A stretch of 13,219 bases of DNA, from contig SKIH01000008.1 of NCBI GenBank assembly GCA_007116525.1, forward strand, positions 1 to 13,219. The letters are read 5' to 3'. This document shows, piece by piece, positions 13,219 through 13,219 of the stretch (positions are counted from its first letter, which is position 1; each line of letters starts with the position of its first letter). Under the pieces are notes generated by a model, which was given only the letters and a program-made list of their open reading frames with translations, did not search any database and was not told the origin of the DNA. The stretch comes from Bacilli bacterium (GTDB lineage Bacteria > Bacillota_I > Bacilli_A > RF39 > UBA660). The position numbers were made by a program, and so were the translations under genes.

Positions 13219-13219
13219 A

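Noticed and set aside
13197..13219. Start of a T-box riboswitch after divIVA
   Set aside because: Only a simple terminator hairpin is visible before the window ends; no T-box sequence or specifier loop is present.
1..13219. Mollicute genetic code (TGA = Trp)
   Set aside because: TGA closes uvrA, both prepilin-linked genes (2358-2360, ymfH at 11297-11299) and the first sigma gene at sensible family lengths, and Trp is encoded by TGG.
1..13219. CRISPR arrays, insertion sequences, tRNA or rRNA genes, prophage
   Set aside because: I found no regularly spaced repeats, transposase, integrase, cloverleaf-like sequence or rRNA motif; the gaps between genes are short and are filled by terminators and promoters.

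Overview
The window is about 30% GC. All convincing genes lie on the + strand, packed tightly, with strong AGGAGG/GAGGTGAT ribosome binding sites and short U-tract terminators. The combination of sepF, divIVA, a ymfF/ymfH pair, sigma-70 proteins and ComG-type prepilins points to a low-GC Bacillota (Bacilli), perhaps a gut lineage close to the Mollicutes such as RF39; that placement is inference. TGA is a real stop codon at several gene ends and Trp is encoded by TGG, so the standard bacterial code applies.

Layout. (1) 1-326: 3' end of an unrecognised gene, closed by a terminator hairpin whose 3' arm is also the ribosome binding site of the next gene. (2) 378-2360: a Tyr-rich secreted protein, a small overlapping gene of unknown function and a class III prepilin. 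The prepilin has its own extended -10 promoter. (3) 2431-5250: uvrA, monocistronic, with its own promoter and a 15-bp terminator. (4) 5415-6221: an LppM-like lipoprotein with a C-terminal membrane helix, behind the only perfect TTGACA-N17-TATAAT promoter in the window. (5) 6293-8004: two different full-length sigma-70 family proteins, overlapping by ATGA, downstream of a 9-bp inverted repeat in the promoter region. (6) 8062-12206: deoD, the M16 pair ymfF/ymfH and a prepilin fused to two Ig-like domains, probably one operon. (7) 12304-13198: sepF followed directly by divIVA, closed by a terminator at the window edge.

How the genes relate. UvrA (nucleotide excision repair), DeoD (purine salvage) and SepF/DivIVA (division and polar scaffold) are housekeeping genes. 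The less ordinary content is the coupled sigma pair, two related prepilins in separate transcription units without any assembly ATPase, platform protein or prepilin peptidase nearby, and the unrecognised secreted protein upstream of the first prepilin. Transcription units are compact: terminators overlap stop codons, and the extended -10 (TGnTATAAT) of the next unit often follows the T-tract within a few bases. I see no tRNA, rRNA, CRISPR array, insertion sequence or phage gene.
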